39,401 bases of DNA, taken from positions 1 through 39,401 of the forward strand of contig NZ_JANRHH010000030.1 in assembly GCF_030433435.1 (NCBI RefSeq), given 5' to 3'. The translations under genes were made by a program, and so were the position numbers. Under the pieces are notes generated by a model, which worked only from the letters and a program-made list of their open reading frames with translations, had not been told where the DNA came from and searched no databases. This DNA is from Polycladomyces subterraneus. Lineage in GTDB: Bacteria > Bacillota > Bacilli > Thermoactinomycetales > JIR-001. Below, piece after piece: positions 8,232 to 17,341 of this stretch (its first letter is position 1; each line of letters opens with the position of its first letter).

Positions 8232-8345
8232 ATACGAATCAAACGGGGGATTGCATTGTTTTCCCTACCGTTCCGAAGGGTGACACGTCCGCGGAACATT
8301 TTTGTTCCAAAGGACGTCTGAAGGTTTGAAGGAGGAGACATCATC

Positions 8346-9689
8346 ATGGGTAAGTATTTTGGAACAGACGGTGTACGAGGTGTGGCCAACCGGGAGTTAA
8401 CGCCGGAGTTGGCGTTTCGTCTTGGCCGCTGCGGTGCCTATGTGTTGACGCAAACGAAAGAGCGTCCGCGCGTGGTGGTGGGACGTGATACCCGTCTGTC
8501 CGGTCAGATGTTGGAATCCGCTTTGATCGCGGGAATGTTGTCCATCGGTGTGGACGTCATCCGAGTGGGTGTTGTCAGCACACCGGGTGTGGCGTATTTG
8601 ACACGTCACTATGAAGCGGATGCGGGCGTGATGATTTCTGCATCTCACAACCCTTTCCAAGACAATGGCATCAAATTTTTCGGTGCAGATGGTTTCAAGC
8701 TGTTGGACGAAACCGAGGCCGAGATCGAGAAGTGGTTGGATGAGCCGGAAGATCGCCTGCCACGGCCAGAAGGGGAGGGCATCGGTCGGATCATTGATCA
8801 CCCCGATGCGGCACAGCACTATCTAGAGTACCTAAAAACTACGATCGATACGGATTTGTGCGGTATGCACATCGTGGTGGATTGTGCTAACGGGGCGGCA
8901 TCGGATTTGGCTCCCCAACTGTTGCGCGAGCTGGGTGCGGATGTGACGGTGCTCGCCGCTGAGCCGGATGGTGTCAATATCAATGTGGAGAGTGGCTCCA
9001 CCCATCCGGAGAAACTGCAGCAAGAAGTGGTCAACCGACAGGCGCACCTGGGACTGGCATTCGACGGAGATGCCGACCGGTTGATCGCCGTGGATGAAAA
9101 TGGCGATTTGGTGGACGGCGATCATATATTGGCGATTTGCGGGAAGTATCTCAAGGAAAAAGGACAACTGAAGGGGAACACAATCGTCGCCACGGTGATG
9201 AGCAATATCGGCTTTTTCAAAGCACTGGAGGAGTTAGGAGTCGCCGCGGTAAAAACCAAGGTGGGCGACCGCTATGTGATGGAAGCGATGCGGGATGGTG
9301 GCTACATTCTCGGCGGTGAGCAGTCTGGTCACATCATCTTCTTGGAACACAACACGACGGGAGATGGACTGTTGACCGCACTGCAGCTCTTGCAGGTTGT
9401 CAAGGAGAAGGGTCGCACCTTGAAGGAGCTGGCGTCCATCGTGACCAAATACCCGCAAATTCTGGTGAATGTCCCCGTCAAAAAGAAAGAGGGCTGGGAT
9501 CAAAACGAAGCGATCCGCAGCAAAATCTCAGAAGTGGAACAAGCACTCGGAAACGAAGGTCGCGTGTTGGTACGCCCTTCCGGTACGGAACCGCTCATTC
9601 GGGTAATGGCGGAAGGACCGGATGTGAAAGTGCTGGAAAAATATGTGGAGATCATCGCGGAAGTGGTGCGCGAACAATTGGCATCCTAA
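8346..9689 (+). CDS. glmM: Phosphoglucosamine mutase
   Basis: Converts glucosamine-6-phosphate to glucosamine-1-phosphate on the way to UDP-GlcNAc and peptidoglycan. The four phosphohexomutase elements are present in order: the phospho-serine loop [12 protein letters not shown] (Ser100), the magnesium loop FDGDADR (near residue 240), the sugar-binding GGEQSGH (near 320), and the phosphate-binding [12 protein letters not shown] (near 412). The length (447) and the start [10 protein letters not shown] are characteristic of GlmM rather than ManB or PgcA. The ATG follows AAGGAGGAG. GlmM binds and inhibits CdaA in other Firmicutes, consistent with the gene order. Confidence 0.97.
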   Translation: MGKYFGTDGVRGVANRELTPELAFRLGRCGAYVLTQTKERPRVVVGRDTRLSGQMLESALIAGMLSIGVDVIRVGVVSTPGVAYLTRHYEADAGVMISASHNPFQDNGIKFFGADGFKLLDETEAEIEKWLDEPEDRLPRPEGEGIGRIIDHPDAAQHYLEYLKTTIDTDLCGMHIVVDCANGAASDLAPQLLRELGADVTVLAAEPDGVNINVESGSTHPEKLQQEVVNRQAHLGLAFDGDADRLIAVDENGDLVDGDHILAICGKYLKEKGQLKGNTIVATVMSNIGFFKALEELGVAAVKTKVGDRYVMEAMRDGGYILGGEQSGHIIFLEHNTTGDGLLTALQLLQVVKEKGRTLKELASIVTKYPQILVNVPVKKKEGWDQNEAIRSKISEVEQALGNEGRVLVRPSGTEPLIRVMAEGPDVKVLEKYVEIIAEVVREQLAS

Positions 9690-9702
9690 GGATGTATCCA
9701 TA

Positions 9703-9769
9703 AAGGCGCGAGGCCGTCTCCCAGCTCCTATTCGAAAAGAGTCGGGCGGGAGACGACTGTTCGCCTTTA
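9703..9769 (+). terminator. Imperfect hairpin after glmM
   Basis: AAGGCG...CGTCTCCC pairs with GGGAGACG...CGCCTT around an asymmetric interior loop. The T run after it is short and interrupted, so termination may be partial and some transcripts could continue into the glmS leader. Confidence 0.5.
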
Positions 9770-9794
9770 CAATGAATCGATTATTGCGTAAGAT
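9766..9794 (+). promoter_or_regulatory. Putative glmS promoter
   Basis: TTTACA (9766-9771, five of six consensus bases) and TAAGAT (9789-9794) lie 17 bases apart, overlapping the foot of the preceding hairpin. The start point near 9801 gives a transcript that begins about 65 bases before the ribozyme cleavage site. Confidence 0.5.
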
Positions 9795-9861
9795 AATAAA
9801 TAGTTTTTATTTATGGGGGGTGATGTGGAAAAAACAGGTGATGGTTCGTGTTCCGGTTTTG

Positions 9862-10032
9862 TTGTCAAGCGCCAGGACTGCCGGCGAAGGCAGTTGACGA
9901 GGTGGAGGACGATCGATTCTTCGGCGGATACCTCCCGGCCCGGCATCGGGGCCGCCGAGCCGAAACACAAAAGGATGAGGCGACTCGTCCCACAAAGGTT
10001 TCGGCACGATGCCGCAAGTCACGTCGGTTGAA
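9862..10032 (+). ncRNA. glmS ribozyme (glucosamine-6-phosphate-activated, self-cleaving)
   Basis: The catalytic core is easily recognised: AAGCGCCAGGACTGCC with predicted cleavage between A9868 and G9869, then GGCAGTTGACGAGGTGGAGG, the TTCGGCGGATACCTCCCGGC segment, a GC-rich stem, and AAAGGTTTCGGCACGATGCCG at the 3' part. In Firmicutes glucosamine-6-phosphate acts as a coenzyme for cleavage of the glmS mRNA, which lets RNase J degrade it, so product abundance represses GlmS. It is placed directly upstream of glmS as in B. subtilis. The 3' boundary is approximate. A long open frame through it in the glmS frame is accidental. Confidence 0.95.
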
Positions 10033-10132
10033 AAATAAAGAAAGAGCAAATAAAGCTCACGGAAACGAAAAAATGAAGAAGAGAGGGAAAACCTCTCCGG
10101 CTCTGTCAATTGAAGGGGGTTTGGTGAAACCG

Positions 10133-11959
10133 ATGTGCGGAATTGTTGGATACATTGGGCCGAAACGAGCTCAAGAAATCTTGTTGGAAGGTCTGAGCAA
10201 GCTGGAATACCGTGGGTATGACTCCGCGGGATTGGCGGTTTATAACGGCGAAACGATTGGGGTGCAAAAATCCAAAGGACGGCTGAGCGATCTGGAAGCA
10301 CGGCTGCAATCCCGTTCCCTGCCGGGCAATCTGGGGATTGGCCATACGCGTTGGGCGACTCACGGGAAGCCTTCCGATGAGAACTCGCACCCGCATGTGG
10401 ACCAGGAACAACGGTTCGCTGTTGTTCACAACGGGATTATCGAGAACTATCTCGAATTGAAGGAAGAACTGCAAGAGAAGGGGCGCGTGTTCACCTCCGA
10501 GACGGACACGGAAGTGATCGCTCATCTTCTCGCCGATTTGTGGGACGGAGATTTGGTGTCCACGGTGCAAAAAGTGGTTGCCCGGTTAGAAGGAGCTTAC
10601 GCTCTGGGCATCATCAGTGAGCATGAACCGGACAAATTGGTTGCGGTCCGTTTGGCCAGCCCGTTGATCGTCGGTGTGGGTAAAGGCGAAAACTTTATCG
10701 CTTCGGATATCCCGGCCATTTTGAAACACACGCGTGACATTTACGTGATGGAAGACGGAGAAATGGCCATCATCACACGCGAAGGCGTGCAATTGATGAA
10801 AACGGACGGGACTCCGGTCCAACGGGACACACTGCACGTGGATTGGGATGTCGTCACCGCTGAAAAAGGCGGCTACGATCACTTCATGCTGAAAGAGATC
10901 TTTGAACAGCCCAAAGCGATCCGGGACACCATGGCTGGTCGGATCAAAGATGGTCAAGTGGATCTGTCACGCGAGATCGGGATGAGCAAAGACCAGATCA
11001 ACAAAATCGAACGAATTCATTTCGTGGCGTGCGGTACCGCGTATCATGCCGGGTTGGTCGGAAAATACGTGATCGAAGACCTGGTACGGATCCCGGTCGA
11101 GACGGACATCGCTTCCGAATACCGGTATCGCAACCCGATCATTACCCCGAATACGCTCGTGGTCGTGATCAGCCAGTCGGGCGAAACAGCTGATACCCTG
11201 GCTGCACTCCGCGAAGCGAAGAAAGCGGGAGCTCGCGTGCTGGCGATCACCAACGTGGTGGGTAGCTCCGTGGCTCGCGAAGCGGACGATGTGATCATCA
11301 CCTGGGCCGGTCCGGAAATCGCGGTGGCTTCCACCAAAGCATACACATCCCAATTGATCGCCATCTATCTGTTGGGAGCCTATTTTGCTCGCATCCGCGG
11401 TACTCGGGCGGAAAGCGAGTTGGCCGACATCGTCGCTTCGTTGCAACAGTTGCCGGAAAAAGCGGATCAAGTGTTAGGCGATACCACGGCCATTCAGCAG
11501 TTCGCACAGGAAATCGCCCGTCACGAAGACCTGTTCTTCCTGGGTCGTGGATTGGATTATGCGGTAGCTTTGGAAGGGTCACTCAAACTGAAGGAGATCA
11601 CCTACATCCACTCCGAAGCATATGCGGCGGGTGAATTGAAACACGGCACACTGGCTTTGATCGAAGAGGGCGTGCCGGTGATCTCGCTGGCCACCCAGGA
11701 AGCCATTTACGACAAAATGGTCAGCAACATTATCGAAGTGAAAGCTCGCGGTGCGCGCGTGTTGGGATTGGCGCTGGAAGGGGATCAGGAACTTCAAAAA
11801 TCGGTGGATCAGGTCTTCACCATTCCGAAAACCCTGCCTCTCCTGACCCCGGTCTTGGCGGTGATTCCGCTTCAATTGATCGCATATTACGCTTGTTTGG
11901 CTCGCGGATACGATGTGGATAAACCGCGCAACCTGGCCAAGAGTGTAACCGTGGAGTAA
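10133..11959 (+). CDS. glmS: Glutamine-fructose-6-phosphate aminotransferase (isomerizing)
   Basis: Forms glucosamine-6-phosphate from fructose-6-phosphate and glutamine, the committed step of amino-sugar synthesis. The N-terminal glutaminase domain starts MCGIVGYIG, so the ATG at 10133 is chosen because the catalytic cysteine must become the N-terminus. This is despite AAGGGGG (10113-10119) being better spaced to an in-frame GTG at 10124. HTRWATHGKPS, DSHPH-like NSHPHVD, and HNGIIENY are glutaminase motifs. Two SIS sugar-isomerase domains follow (SQSGETADT; STKAYTSQ), and the end KPRNLAKSVTVE is the conserved C-terminus. The length of 608 residues is normal. It has its own promoter, ribozyme leader and terminator. 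Confidence 0.97.
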   Translation: MCGIVGYIGPKRAQEILLEGLSKLEYRGYDSAGLAVYNGETIGVQKSKGRLSDLEARLQSRSLPGNLGIGHTRWATHGKPSDENSHPHVDQEQRFAVVHNGIIENYLELKEELQEKGRVFTSETDTEVIAHLLADLWDGDLVSTVQKVVARLEGAYALGIISEHEPDKLVAVRLASPLIVGVGKGENFIASDIPAILKHTRDIYVMEDGEMAIITREGVQLMKTDGTPVQRDTLHVDWDVVTAEKGGYDHFMLKEIFEQPKAIRDTMAGRIKDGQVDLSREIGMSKDQINKIERIHFVACGTAYHAGLVGKYVIEDLVRIPVETDIASEYRYRNPIITPNTLVVVISQSGETADTLAALREAKKAGARVLAITNVVGSSVAREADDVIITWAGPEIAVASTKAYTSQLIAIYLLGAYFARIRGTRAESELADIVASLQQLPEKADQVLGDTTAIQQFAQEIARHEDLFFLGRGLDYAVALEGSLKLKEITYIHSEAYAAGELKHGTLALIEEGVPVISLATQEAIYDKMVSNIIEVKARGARVLGLALEGDQELQKSVDQVFTIPKTLPLLTPVLAVIPLQLIAYYACLARGYDVDKPRNLAKSVTVE

Positions 11960-11975
11960 TCAAAAGAACAAAGTG

Positions 11976-12010
11976 AAGCCTGCGGCCATCAGGGCTGCAG
12001 GCTTTTTATT
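11976..12010 (+). terminator. Terminator of glmS
   Basis: AAGCCTGCGGCC pairs with GGGCTGCAGGCTT, followed by TTTTATTTTC. It begins 16 bases after the glmS stop. Confidence 0.92.
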
Positions 12011-12202
12011 TTCTTTTAATGTTAGTATGTTTCAATGTCATCAGGCTTGTGATCGTACCTCTGATTCTACATGCAGAGGTATTCCTCGTCTTGATCAGTT
12101 ACGAGTTAACATTCAGGTGAACATGTGGTTCAACTCATATCCACGGATCCAAAGGGATAATGGAACAGGTTAAAATATTATGAATGAAATGCGGGAGCAA
12201 AA

Positions 12203-13912
12203 ATGGGAATTCCTTCCCATGTGTCCCTGTCCCATGCATTGAAGAAGAGAATAGGAAATCAACCTGAATTCGTCAAAAATTTTCTTGGCGAAATGATCGA
12301 TTCTTCCTGTAATATAGAAAAAGAGGCCTTGTACACATACAAAAAAGGTGAATGGGAGAGGCGAACAAGGTTGAACTGGTGGAATCGCATTGCTCAGTAT
12401 TCACAAAAGCAGTTGGAACAGGAGTTAACGCGACGGGAAGCGATTGAGAAATTGACCCAGTTGATGGGGATGGTTGTAGGGTCCAGCACCTTTGCACCTG
12501 ATTTCCTCAAGGCGTTGTCGATGTTGTTGGGGCAATCCAATCATTTGCATTTGTTGCAGGGGAGCCAGCCGCCGCTAATCGAATCGTCACATGCGACCAG
12601 CATCCAGGAAGAAAACCGCAAACCTGGAACGAATAACTGGAAGATCTCGATTCCTGGTAAACACCTGTTACAGGGTTATGCTTCCGCCTTATCGGTCCGT
12701 CCGGGCAACTGGCTCACGTTTTACGTTTCCAGCCAAAAGCCGTATCGGATGGAGATCTATCGGATGGGTTGGTACGGCGGAAAAGGGGGACGTTTGGTCG
12801 AGAAAATTGAGGGATTTCCACCTGTATCCCAGCCATCGACACCTGATCCGGAAACGATGGACGCCGGTTGGAAGCCGACACACGCCATTCGCATCCCCGA
12901 TCACTGGACAACCGGTTTTTATCTGAACAAACTGGTAGACGAAGAAGGGCGACAAAGCTATATACCGTTTGTTGTACGTCAGTCCGTGCCGCACGCCGAT
13001 TTTGCTGTCTTGATCGCAACCAACACCTATCACGCCTACAATGCCTGGGGCGGCAAGAGTTTGTACTCCTATAACAGCACTGAAGGCATTCAATCCTCCA
13101 AAGTTTCGTTCAACCGCCCGTTTGATGACTTCTTTGGTGCAGGCCAATTTTTCAAGTTTGAGTATAACCTCATTCGCTGGCTGGAGAAAAAAGGGTACAG
13201 CCTGACCTATCTGACAGACTTGGACGTGCATCTCGGTCTGCTCGAGAAAGCGCAGGTCAAAGCGCTGATTATTGCGGGACACTCTGAATACTGGTCGATG
13301 CAGATGCGCAACAGCATCGAGACGCTTACCAACAACCGTATCAATTTGGCGGTGTTCGGTGCCAATGTCGGGTACTGGCAGGTCCGGTTTGAACCGGACA
13401 AAGAGGGACGCCCCAATCGCGTGATGGTGTCCTACAAACAAAATGCCGATCGTGATCCTTACTACTACATCCATCCGGAATTGGTTACGACCCGTTTTCG
13501 CGATAAGCCGGTATCGAAGCCGGAAGATCAGGTCTTTGGCATCATGTACTGTGGAATTCCGGACCACACGGCTTCATTAGTAGTGGCTGATCCCAATCAT
13601 TGGATCTACGAAGGAACCGGTTTGCGGAAAGGGGACAAGATTCCAGGTGTAGTCGGCGGCGAGATCGATCGTTACTGTGGCAAGATCCCGGGTGTTCAAG
13701 TCATTGCCCACTCGCCGGCATACTGCTACGGAAAACCCAACTATGCCAACGTGGTTTGGTATCCCAAGCCGGGAGGCAAGGCGGCATTTGCTACAGGGAC
13801 GTTTTATTGGAGCTGGTTCCTGGATCCATTTGGTCATACGGCACAGGCGGCGTACAATGCCAAGATTGAACGGATGACGACCAATGTGCTGGAACGGTTG
13901 AAGCAATCATAA
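12203..13912 (+). CDS. N,N-dimethylformamidase large-subunit-like protein
   Basis: The part from about residue 140 to the end resembles the beta (large) subunit domain of N,N-dimethylformamidase: GYASALSVRPG, EIYRMGWYGGKGGR, IPFVVR, TYHAYNAWGGKSLYS, SFNRP, IRWLEKKGYSLTYLTDLD, AGHSEYWS (359-366), FGANVGYWQVR. The characterised enzyme uses iron held by two tyrosines and a glutamate and hydrolyses formamides; substrate here is unknown. Residues 1-140 are not recognised and contain TRREAIEKLTQLMGMVVGSS (76-95), a twin-arginine-signal-like motif, but far from the N-terminus. No small subunit gene is adjacent. ATG follows GGGAG with five-base spacing; no strong promoter was found. Monocistronic, ended by a bidirectional terminator. 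Confidence 0.8.
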   Translation: MGIPSHVSLSHALKKRIGNQPEFVKNFLGEMIDSSCNIEKEALYTYKKGEWERRTRLNWWNRIAQYSQKQLEQELTRREAIEKLTQLMGMVVGSSTFAPDFLKALSMLLGQSNHLHLLQGSQPPLIESSHATSIQEENRKPGTNNWKISIPGKHLLQGYASALSVRPGNWLTFYVSSQKPYRMEIYRMGWYGGKGGRLVEKIEGFPPVSQPSTPDPETMDAGWKPTHAIRIPDHWTTGFYLNKLVDEEGRQSYIPFVVRQSVPHADFAVLIATNTYHAYNAWGGKSLYSYNSTEGIQSSKVSFNRPFDDFFGAGQFFKFEYNLIRWLEKKGYSLTYLTDLDVHLGLLEKAQVKALIIAGHSEYWSMQMRNSIETLTNNRINLAVFGANVGYWQVRFEPDKEGRPNRVMVSYKQNADRDPYYYIHPELVTTRFRDKPVSKPEDQVFGIMYCGIPDHTASLVVADPNHWIYEGTGLRKGDKIPGVVGGEIDRYCGKIPGVQVIAHSPAYCYGKPNYANVVWYPKPGGKAAFATGTFYWSWFLDPFGHTAQAAYNAKIERMTTNVLERLKQS

Positions 13913-13953
13913 ACAAGCCCCTCACCGGTGATTCCGGTGCAGGGGCTTTGTTT
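13913..13953. terminator. Bidirectional terminator between convergent genes
   Basis: AAGCCCCT-CACCGG pairs with CCGGTGCAGGGGCTT (one bulged base), with T-rich bases on both exits. It sits between the plus-strand amidase-like gene and the minus-strand methyltransferase gene, whose stop is at 13955. Confidence 0.88.
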
Positions 13954-13954
13954 G

Positions 13955-14509
13955 TCATCCATGGTTTCGGCAGATGTATACGAAAGCGGGCGGAATGTTC
14001 CATGGCGTGAACGCAATTTCAACCGTGTGAAAATGTTGCTCCAAATGTGGTTTCATCTGGAGCGTGTATTGAAATGTGATGAAAAGGCCGTTGGGCCTCA
14101 GAGAGCGTCGCACTTCTCGCAAAATCCTGTCCCGTAGCGATGGAGGGAAGTTGGCGAACGGCAGTCCGCTGAGGATGCAATCCGCTTGCCCCAAGTCATG
14201 TTTGCGGAGCTCGCGGGAGAGGTGACGGGCATCAGAGGCGAAGAGGAGATCGGGATACGCTGATTTCAGCCGATTCCGAAGTTGCTTATCCTTTTCAAAA
14301 ATCAAGGCGTGGCTGTCCGCCTTTTTCCATTGGTGAATGTATCGCGTCAATGCACCCGTTCCCGCACCCAGCTCCACGATGACGTACAATTGTTCCCACT
14401 CGACGGGTTTCATCATCTTATAAGCCAAAAAAGGAGAACTGGGTACAATGCTTCCAATGCTTCTGGGTGATCGCAGAAACTTCAGCAAAAAGAAGGCGTG
14501 ATCCAGCAC
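13955..14509 (-). CDS. Class I SAM-dependent methyltransferase (phospholipid N-methyltransferase-like)
   Basis: A 184-residue protein with the SAM-binding motif I VIVELGAGTGALTRYI (about 43-58), an acidic motif II position in IFEKD (about 70-74), and a SGLPFANFP motif (about 114-122) in the place of the NPPF/NLPY motif of the rRNA-adenine dimethylase group. The N-terminus FLLKFLRSPRSIGSIVPSS is typical of the COG3963 family, which contains PmtA-type phospholipid N-methyltransferases and many uncharacterised proteins. Substrate cannot be inferred. The start is GTG with GAAGGGAG seven bases upstream, behind a good promoter. Confidence 0.8.
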   Translation of the reverse strand: MLDHAFFLLKFLRSPRSIGSIVPSSPFLAYKMMKPVEWEQLYVIVELGAGTGALTRYIHQWKKADSHALIFEKDKQLRNRLKSAYPDLLFASDARHLSRELRKHDLGQADCILSGLPFANFPPSLRDRILREVRRSLRPNGLFITFQYTLQMKPHLEQHFHTVEIAFTPWNIPPAFVYICRNHG

Positions 14510-14538
14510 GATAAAACTCCCTTCTCTTCTTTCATTCT

Positions 14539-14566
14539 ATTATAGTGATAGCGGAAGGGAGATCAA
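14539..14566 (-). promoter_or_regulatory. Promoter of the methyltransferase gene
   Basis: Read on the minus strand: TTGATC (14566-14561), 16-base spacer, perfect TATAAT (14544-14539). The start point falls about 23 bases before the GTG. Confidence 0.7.
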
Positions 14567-14590
14567 AGTTTTTTTATGAAAGAAGGGTGG

Positions 14591-14619
14591 CCTTTTTCCT
14601 GCGAAAGCGGGAAAGGGCT
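14591..14619 (-). terminator. Possible terminator of the CopD-like/heme monooxygenase operon
   Basis: On the minus strand CCCTTTCCCGC pairs imperfectly with GCAGGAAAAAGG around TTTC. There is no clean T run right after it, so the call is weak. Confidence 0.35.
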
Positions 14620-14653
14620 TACCCGGTAATGGATGAACATTGCTTGCGCCGGT

Positions 14654-15097
14654 TTAGGAGAATTGAAATGTCACAACCAAGATGATCAGCACCAAAATCG
14701 ACAAAGAGAGATTGAGCCAAAGAATGTAACGCTTGACCGCGATTTCGGTATCCTTTTCTTCTTGTGCTTTCTTCAGCAGTTTACCGCCGGCGTAGGAAAA
14801 CCACAGAACATAGATCAAAATCCACGTGCTGGCGAAGCGTTCTTTGATCAGCAGCCACAACGGTTTGTCGCTCCCCCAACCGCCGTTCATCAGCATATAC
14901 AACCCGGTGATAAGCGCCAGTATGGCCGTTGGTACCAGCATGGTCATGTTGGCCCGATGTGCAGCCCGGAGTGACGCCTGTGCATCGATCGATTCCCCGC
15001 GAGCAGCATTTCGCAGCCAAATGGCCATCATGGACAATCCCCCAAACCAAGTGGCGACGGAAACGACATGAATAAACAGGGCGATATGGTACGCCAT
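14654..15097 (-). CDS. CopD-like four-helix membrane protein
   Basis: A 147-residue protein with four predicted membrane helices: about 4-27 (IALFIHVVSVATWFGGLSMM), 50-70, 86-104 and 124-145. The start resembles the CopD/DUF2269/HemJ-like group of small membrane proteins, including the early His in IHVVSVATWFGG, a position used for heme or copper binding in some relatives. Role unknown. It starts at ATG with AAAGGAG and lies 16 bases downstream of an IsdG-type heme monooxygenase gene on the same strand, so the two probably share a transcript, which hints at heme- or metal-linked work. Confidence 0.7.
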   Translation of the reverse strand: MAYHIALFIHVVSVATWFGGLSMMAIWLRNAARGESIDAQASLRAAHRANMTMLVPTAILALITGLYMLMNGGWGSDKPLWLLIKERFASTWILIYVLWFSYAGGKLLKKAQEEKDTEIAVKRYILWLNLSLSILVLIILVVTFQFS

Positions 15098-15113
15098 ACG
15101 ACGACTCCTTTCC

Positions 15114-15401
15114 CTACTTGATTAATACTTCGTATGCGGATAGATCAGGTCGGGCGTTCTGATAGCTTCGACCGCCATGAGCCCGTTTGAAATGTTCGCT
15201 TTGTGTCCAGTTGACAAAGGCTTCTTTTGATTCAAAAACGGTCTCCACCAACAGATGGGACCCATCTTCCGATTTGAGCAGGCGAAACGAGACGAACCCG
15301 GGAACTTCCTTCATCGATTCCGGCGCCTTGCGGAACCGTTCCACCAGATGTTGCAGTTGTTCCATGGATTCGATTCGAATGCGGTTGTTCACCTGATACA
15401 T
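15114..15401 (-). CDS. Antibiotic-biosynthesis-monooxygenase fold, IsdG/HmoA-type heme monooxygenase
   Basis: A 95-residue ABM-fold protein. The start VNNRIRIES, the segment VETVFESKEAFVNWTQSEHFKRAHGG, and especially Asn6, Trp65 and His75 correspond to the Asn-Trp-His triad (7/67/77) of IsdG-type heme-degrading enzymes. It probably opens heme to release iron, or acts as a related small monooxygenase. The open frame extends far upstream, but the ATG at 15401 is preceded by GGAGG at seven-base spacing, and family length fits. It is followed at once by the CopD-like membrane protein. Confidence 0.82.
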   Translation of the reverse strand: MYQVNNRIRIESMEQLQHLVERFRKAPESMKEVPGFVSFRLLKSEDGSHLLVETVFESKEAFVNWTQSEHFKRAHGGRSYQNARPDLSAYEVLIK

Positions 15402-15637
15402 GCGTATGCCTCCGTTCGTTTCTTCTGATCGCACTGATATTGTAACAAAAGTGGACGATGAAACGCTTGCAAAGCGTGGCGGGGAAGCGACAACTTTCTG
15501 ACACAATCCAGTTCCCCGGATGCTCCCTTTTTGATGTATCAGCAATTGGACCGTATATCGCCCATCACCCGTTGATGCGCTCCAAAATCGAGACATGTAA
15601 ACTGTATTTGAGTGAAAACTGAATTGTCACCCCTGCT

Positions 15638-17341
15638 TCATTTAGCTTTTTCTGTAAAGGGGCGGATCAGCGATTGGATCGACGTTTGCAGCTGATGCAA
15701 GGTTTGTTCGGCACGTTCCGCATTGTCAGCCACTACGCTGAAATAAAATTTGATCTTCGGTTCGGTCCCCGACGGTCGAACGGCAACCCAACTGCCGTCT
15801 TCGAGGCGGTATTTTAATACATCCGCAGAAGGCAGCCCATCGATTCCTTTCAGATAATCTTGACATTCTCGTACGGAGAGGCCGCCGATGTCGGACAACC
15901 GCTTTCCACGCAACCGCTCCATGATGCGGGTGATCGTGTCCTGTCCCTCTTTTCCTTCCAGGGTTAATGAGAACAAGTCTTCCCGGTAAGTGCCGTATCG
16001 CCGGTACAGTTCGTTCAACACTTCGACCAGCGTTTTTCCCCTTTCGTGGTAATAGCCCGCCATCTCGCAGCACAACATTGCCGCTTGCACGGCGTCTTTG
16101 TCCCGCACAAAGGAACCCACCAGATAGCCGTAGCTTTCCTCGTATCCGAACAGGAATGTATGGCGGCCGCTTTTTTCGTACTCCTCGATTTTGGCGGCGA
16201 TGTACTTAAATCCTGTCAAGGTTTCTTCCATCGTGATGCCGTAGGATTGGGCAATTGATCGGCCCAGGTCCGAACTGACGATCGTTTTGATCGCAGCACC
16301 GTTGTCTGGAAGACTTCCCTGGTGCTTTTTCTGTTCAAAGAGGTAATACAATAACAATGCACCGATCTGGTTCCCGTTGAGCGGTTGGTATTTTCCTTTG
16401 CGCACACGTACCCATACTCCCAGGCGGTCAGCATCCGGATCAGTGCCGATCACCAGATGAGCGTCACGTTCCCTGGCGAGAGCCAGCGCCATGTCGAAAG
16501 CGCGGGGGTCCTCCGGATTGGGCGACTTGACAGTTGAAAAGTCAGGATCAGGTTGCTCCTGTTCGGGAACCGTGTAGACGTGTTCATAACCCAGCTCCCT
16601 CAAGATGCGGCGTACAGGCTTGTTCCCAGTCCCGTGCAATGGCGTGAACACGATGCGCAGCGGTGTTTTCATCCGTTTGGCCAAGTTGGGGTGCAAAGAC
16701 AGCGCACGTAACTGACTCGTGTATGCGCTGCGGATAGCATCCCCCATCATGTACAGGCGTCCCGTTTTAATCGCTTCTTCTATCGGCATACAAGGGACGG
16801 TCAGTTCGTTTTCGACCCGATCGATTTGCTGCGTGATTCGTTGGGCCGTATCGGAAGAGATCTGTCCACCATCATCTGCGAACACTTTGTATCCGTTGTA
16901 CTCCGCCGGGTTGTGGCTGGCGGTGATCATGACGCCGCCAGACGCCCCCAAATGTCGAATGGCAAATGACAGCATTGGTGTTGGGCACAATTCGTCGAAC
17001 AGATAGACCTGGATACCGTGATGGGCGAACACCCCCGCTGCTTCCCTGGCGAAATCGAACGACCCGCGGCGGGAATCGTAGCCGATAACAACCCTCTTCT
17101 CCGGAGCACCAGTCTGACCGAGCAAGTACTGCGCAAAACCTTCACTCGCACGGCGGACAGTGTAACGATTCATCCGGTTGGTTCCCGCACCGATCAACCC
17201 GCGTAGCCCTGCAGTACCGAACGTGAGGTGGCGGTAGAACCGGTCCTCGATTTCCTTTTCGTCATGCCGGCACTCGGCCAACTCTTTCTTTAACGCGGGG
17301 TCCAAATCGGGAAACGACATCCATCTCTTGAAATCTTCCAT
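15638..17341 (-). CDS. pgcA: Phosphoglucomutase (alpha-D-phosphohexomutase)
   Basis: Interconverts glucose-6-phosphate and glucose-1-phosphate, feeding UDP-glucose, glycolipid and teichoic-acid synthesis. The 567-residue length, LTFGTAGLRGLIGAGTNRMN near the N-terminus, the phospho-serine loop MITASHNPAEYNGYK, the magnesium loop GTDPDADRLG, GYEESYGYL, and RPSGTEPKIKFY identify the PgcA/YhxB type. The ATG at 17341 has ACAGGAG eight bases upstream. The same frame stays open for 104 more codons upstream to 17653, without family likeness; this extension is treated as non-coding. No clear terminator was seen after the gene. Confidence 0.95.
   Translation of the reverse strand: MEDFKRWMSFPDLDPALKKELAECRHDEKEIEDRFYRHLTFGTAGLRGLIGAGTNRMNRYTVRRASEGFAQYLLGQTGAPEKRVVIGYDSRRGSFDFAREAAGVFAHHGIQVYLFDELCPTPMLSFAIRHLGASGGVMITASHNPAEYNGYKVFADDGGQISSDTAQRITQQIDRVENELTVPCMPIEEAIKTGRLYMMGDAIRSAYTSQLRALSLHPNLAKRMKTPLRIVFTPLHGTGNKPVRRILRELGYEHVYTVPEQEQPDPDFSTVKSPNPEDPRAFDMALALARERDAHLVIGTDPDADRLGVWVRVRKGKYQPLNGNQIGALLLYYLFEQKKHQGSLPDNGAAIKTIVSSDLGRSIAQSYGITMEETLTGFKYIAAKIEEYEKSGRHTFLFGYEESYGYLVGSFVRDKDAVQAAMLCCEMAGYYHERGKTLVEVLNELYRRYGTYREDLFSLTLEGKEGQDTITRIMERLRGKRLSDIGGLSVRECQDYLKGIDGLPSADVLKYRLEDGSWVAVRPSGTEPKIKFYFSVVADNAERAEQTLHQLQTSIQSLIRPFTEKAK

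Noticed and set aside
9848-10132. In-frame upstream extension of glmS by 95 codons
   Set aside because: It runs through the glmS ribozyme, and GlmS needs the cysteine right after the initiator methionine, so the start is at 10133.
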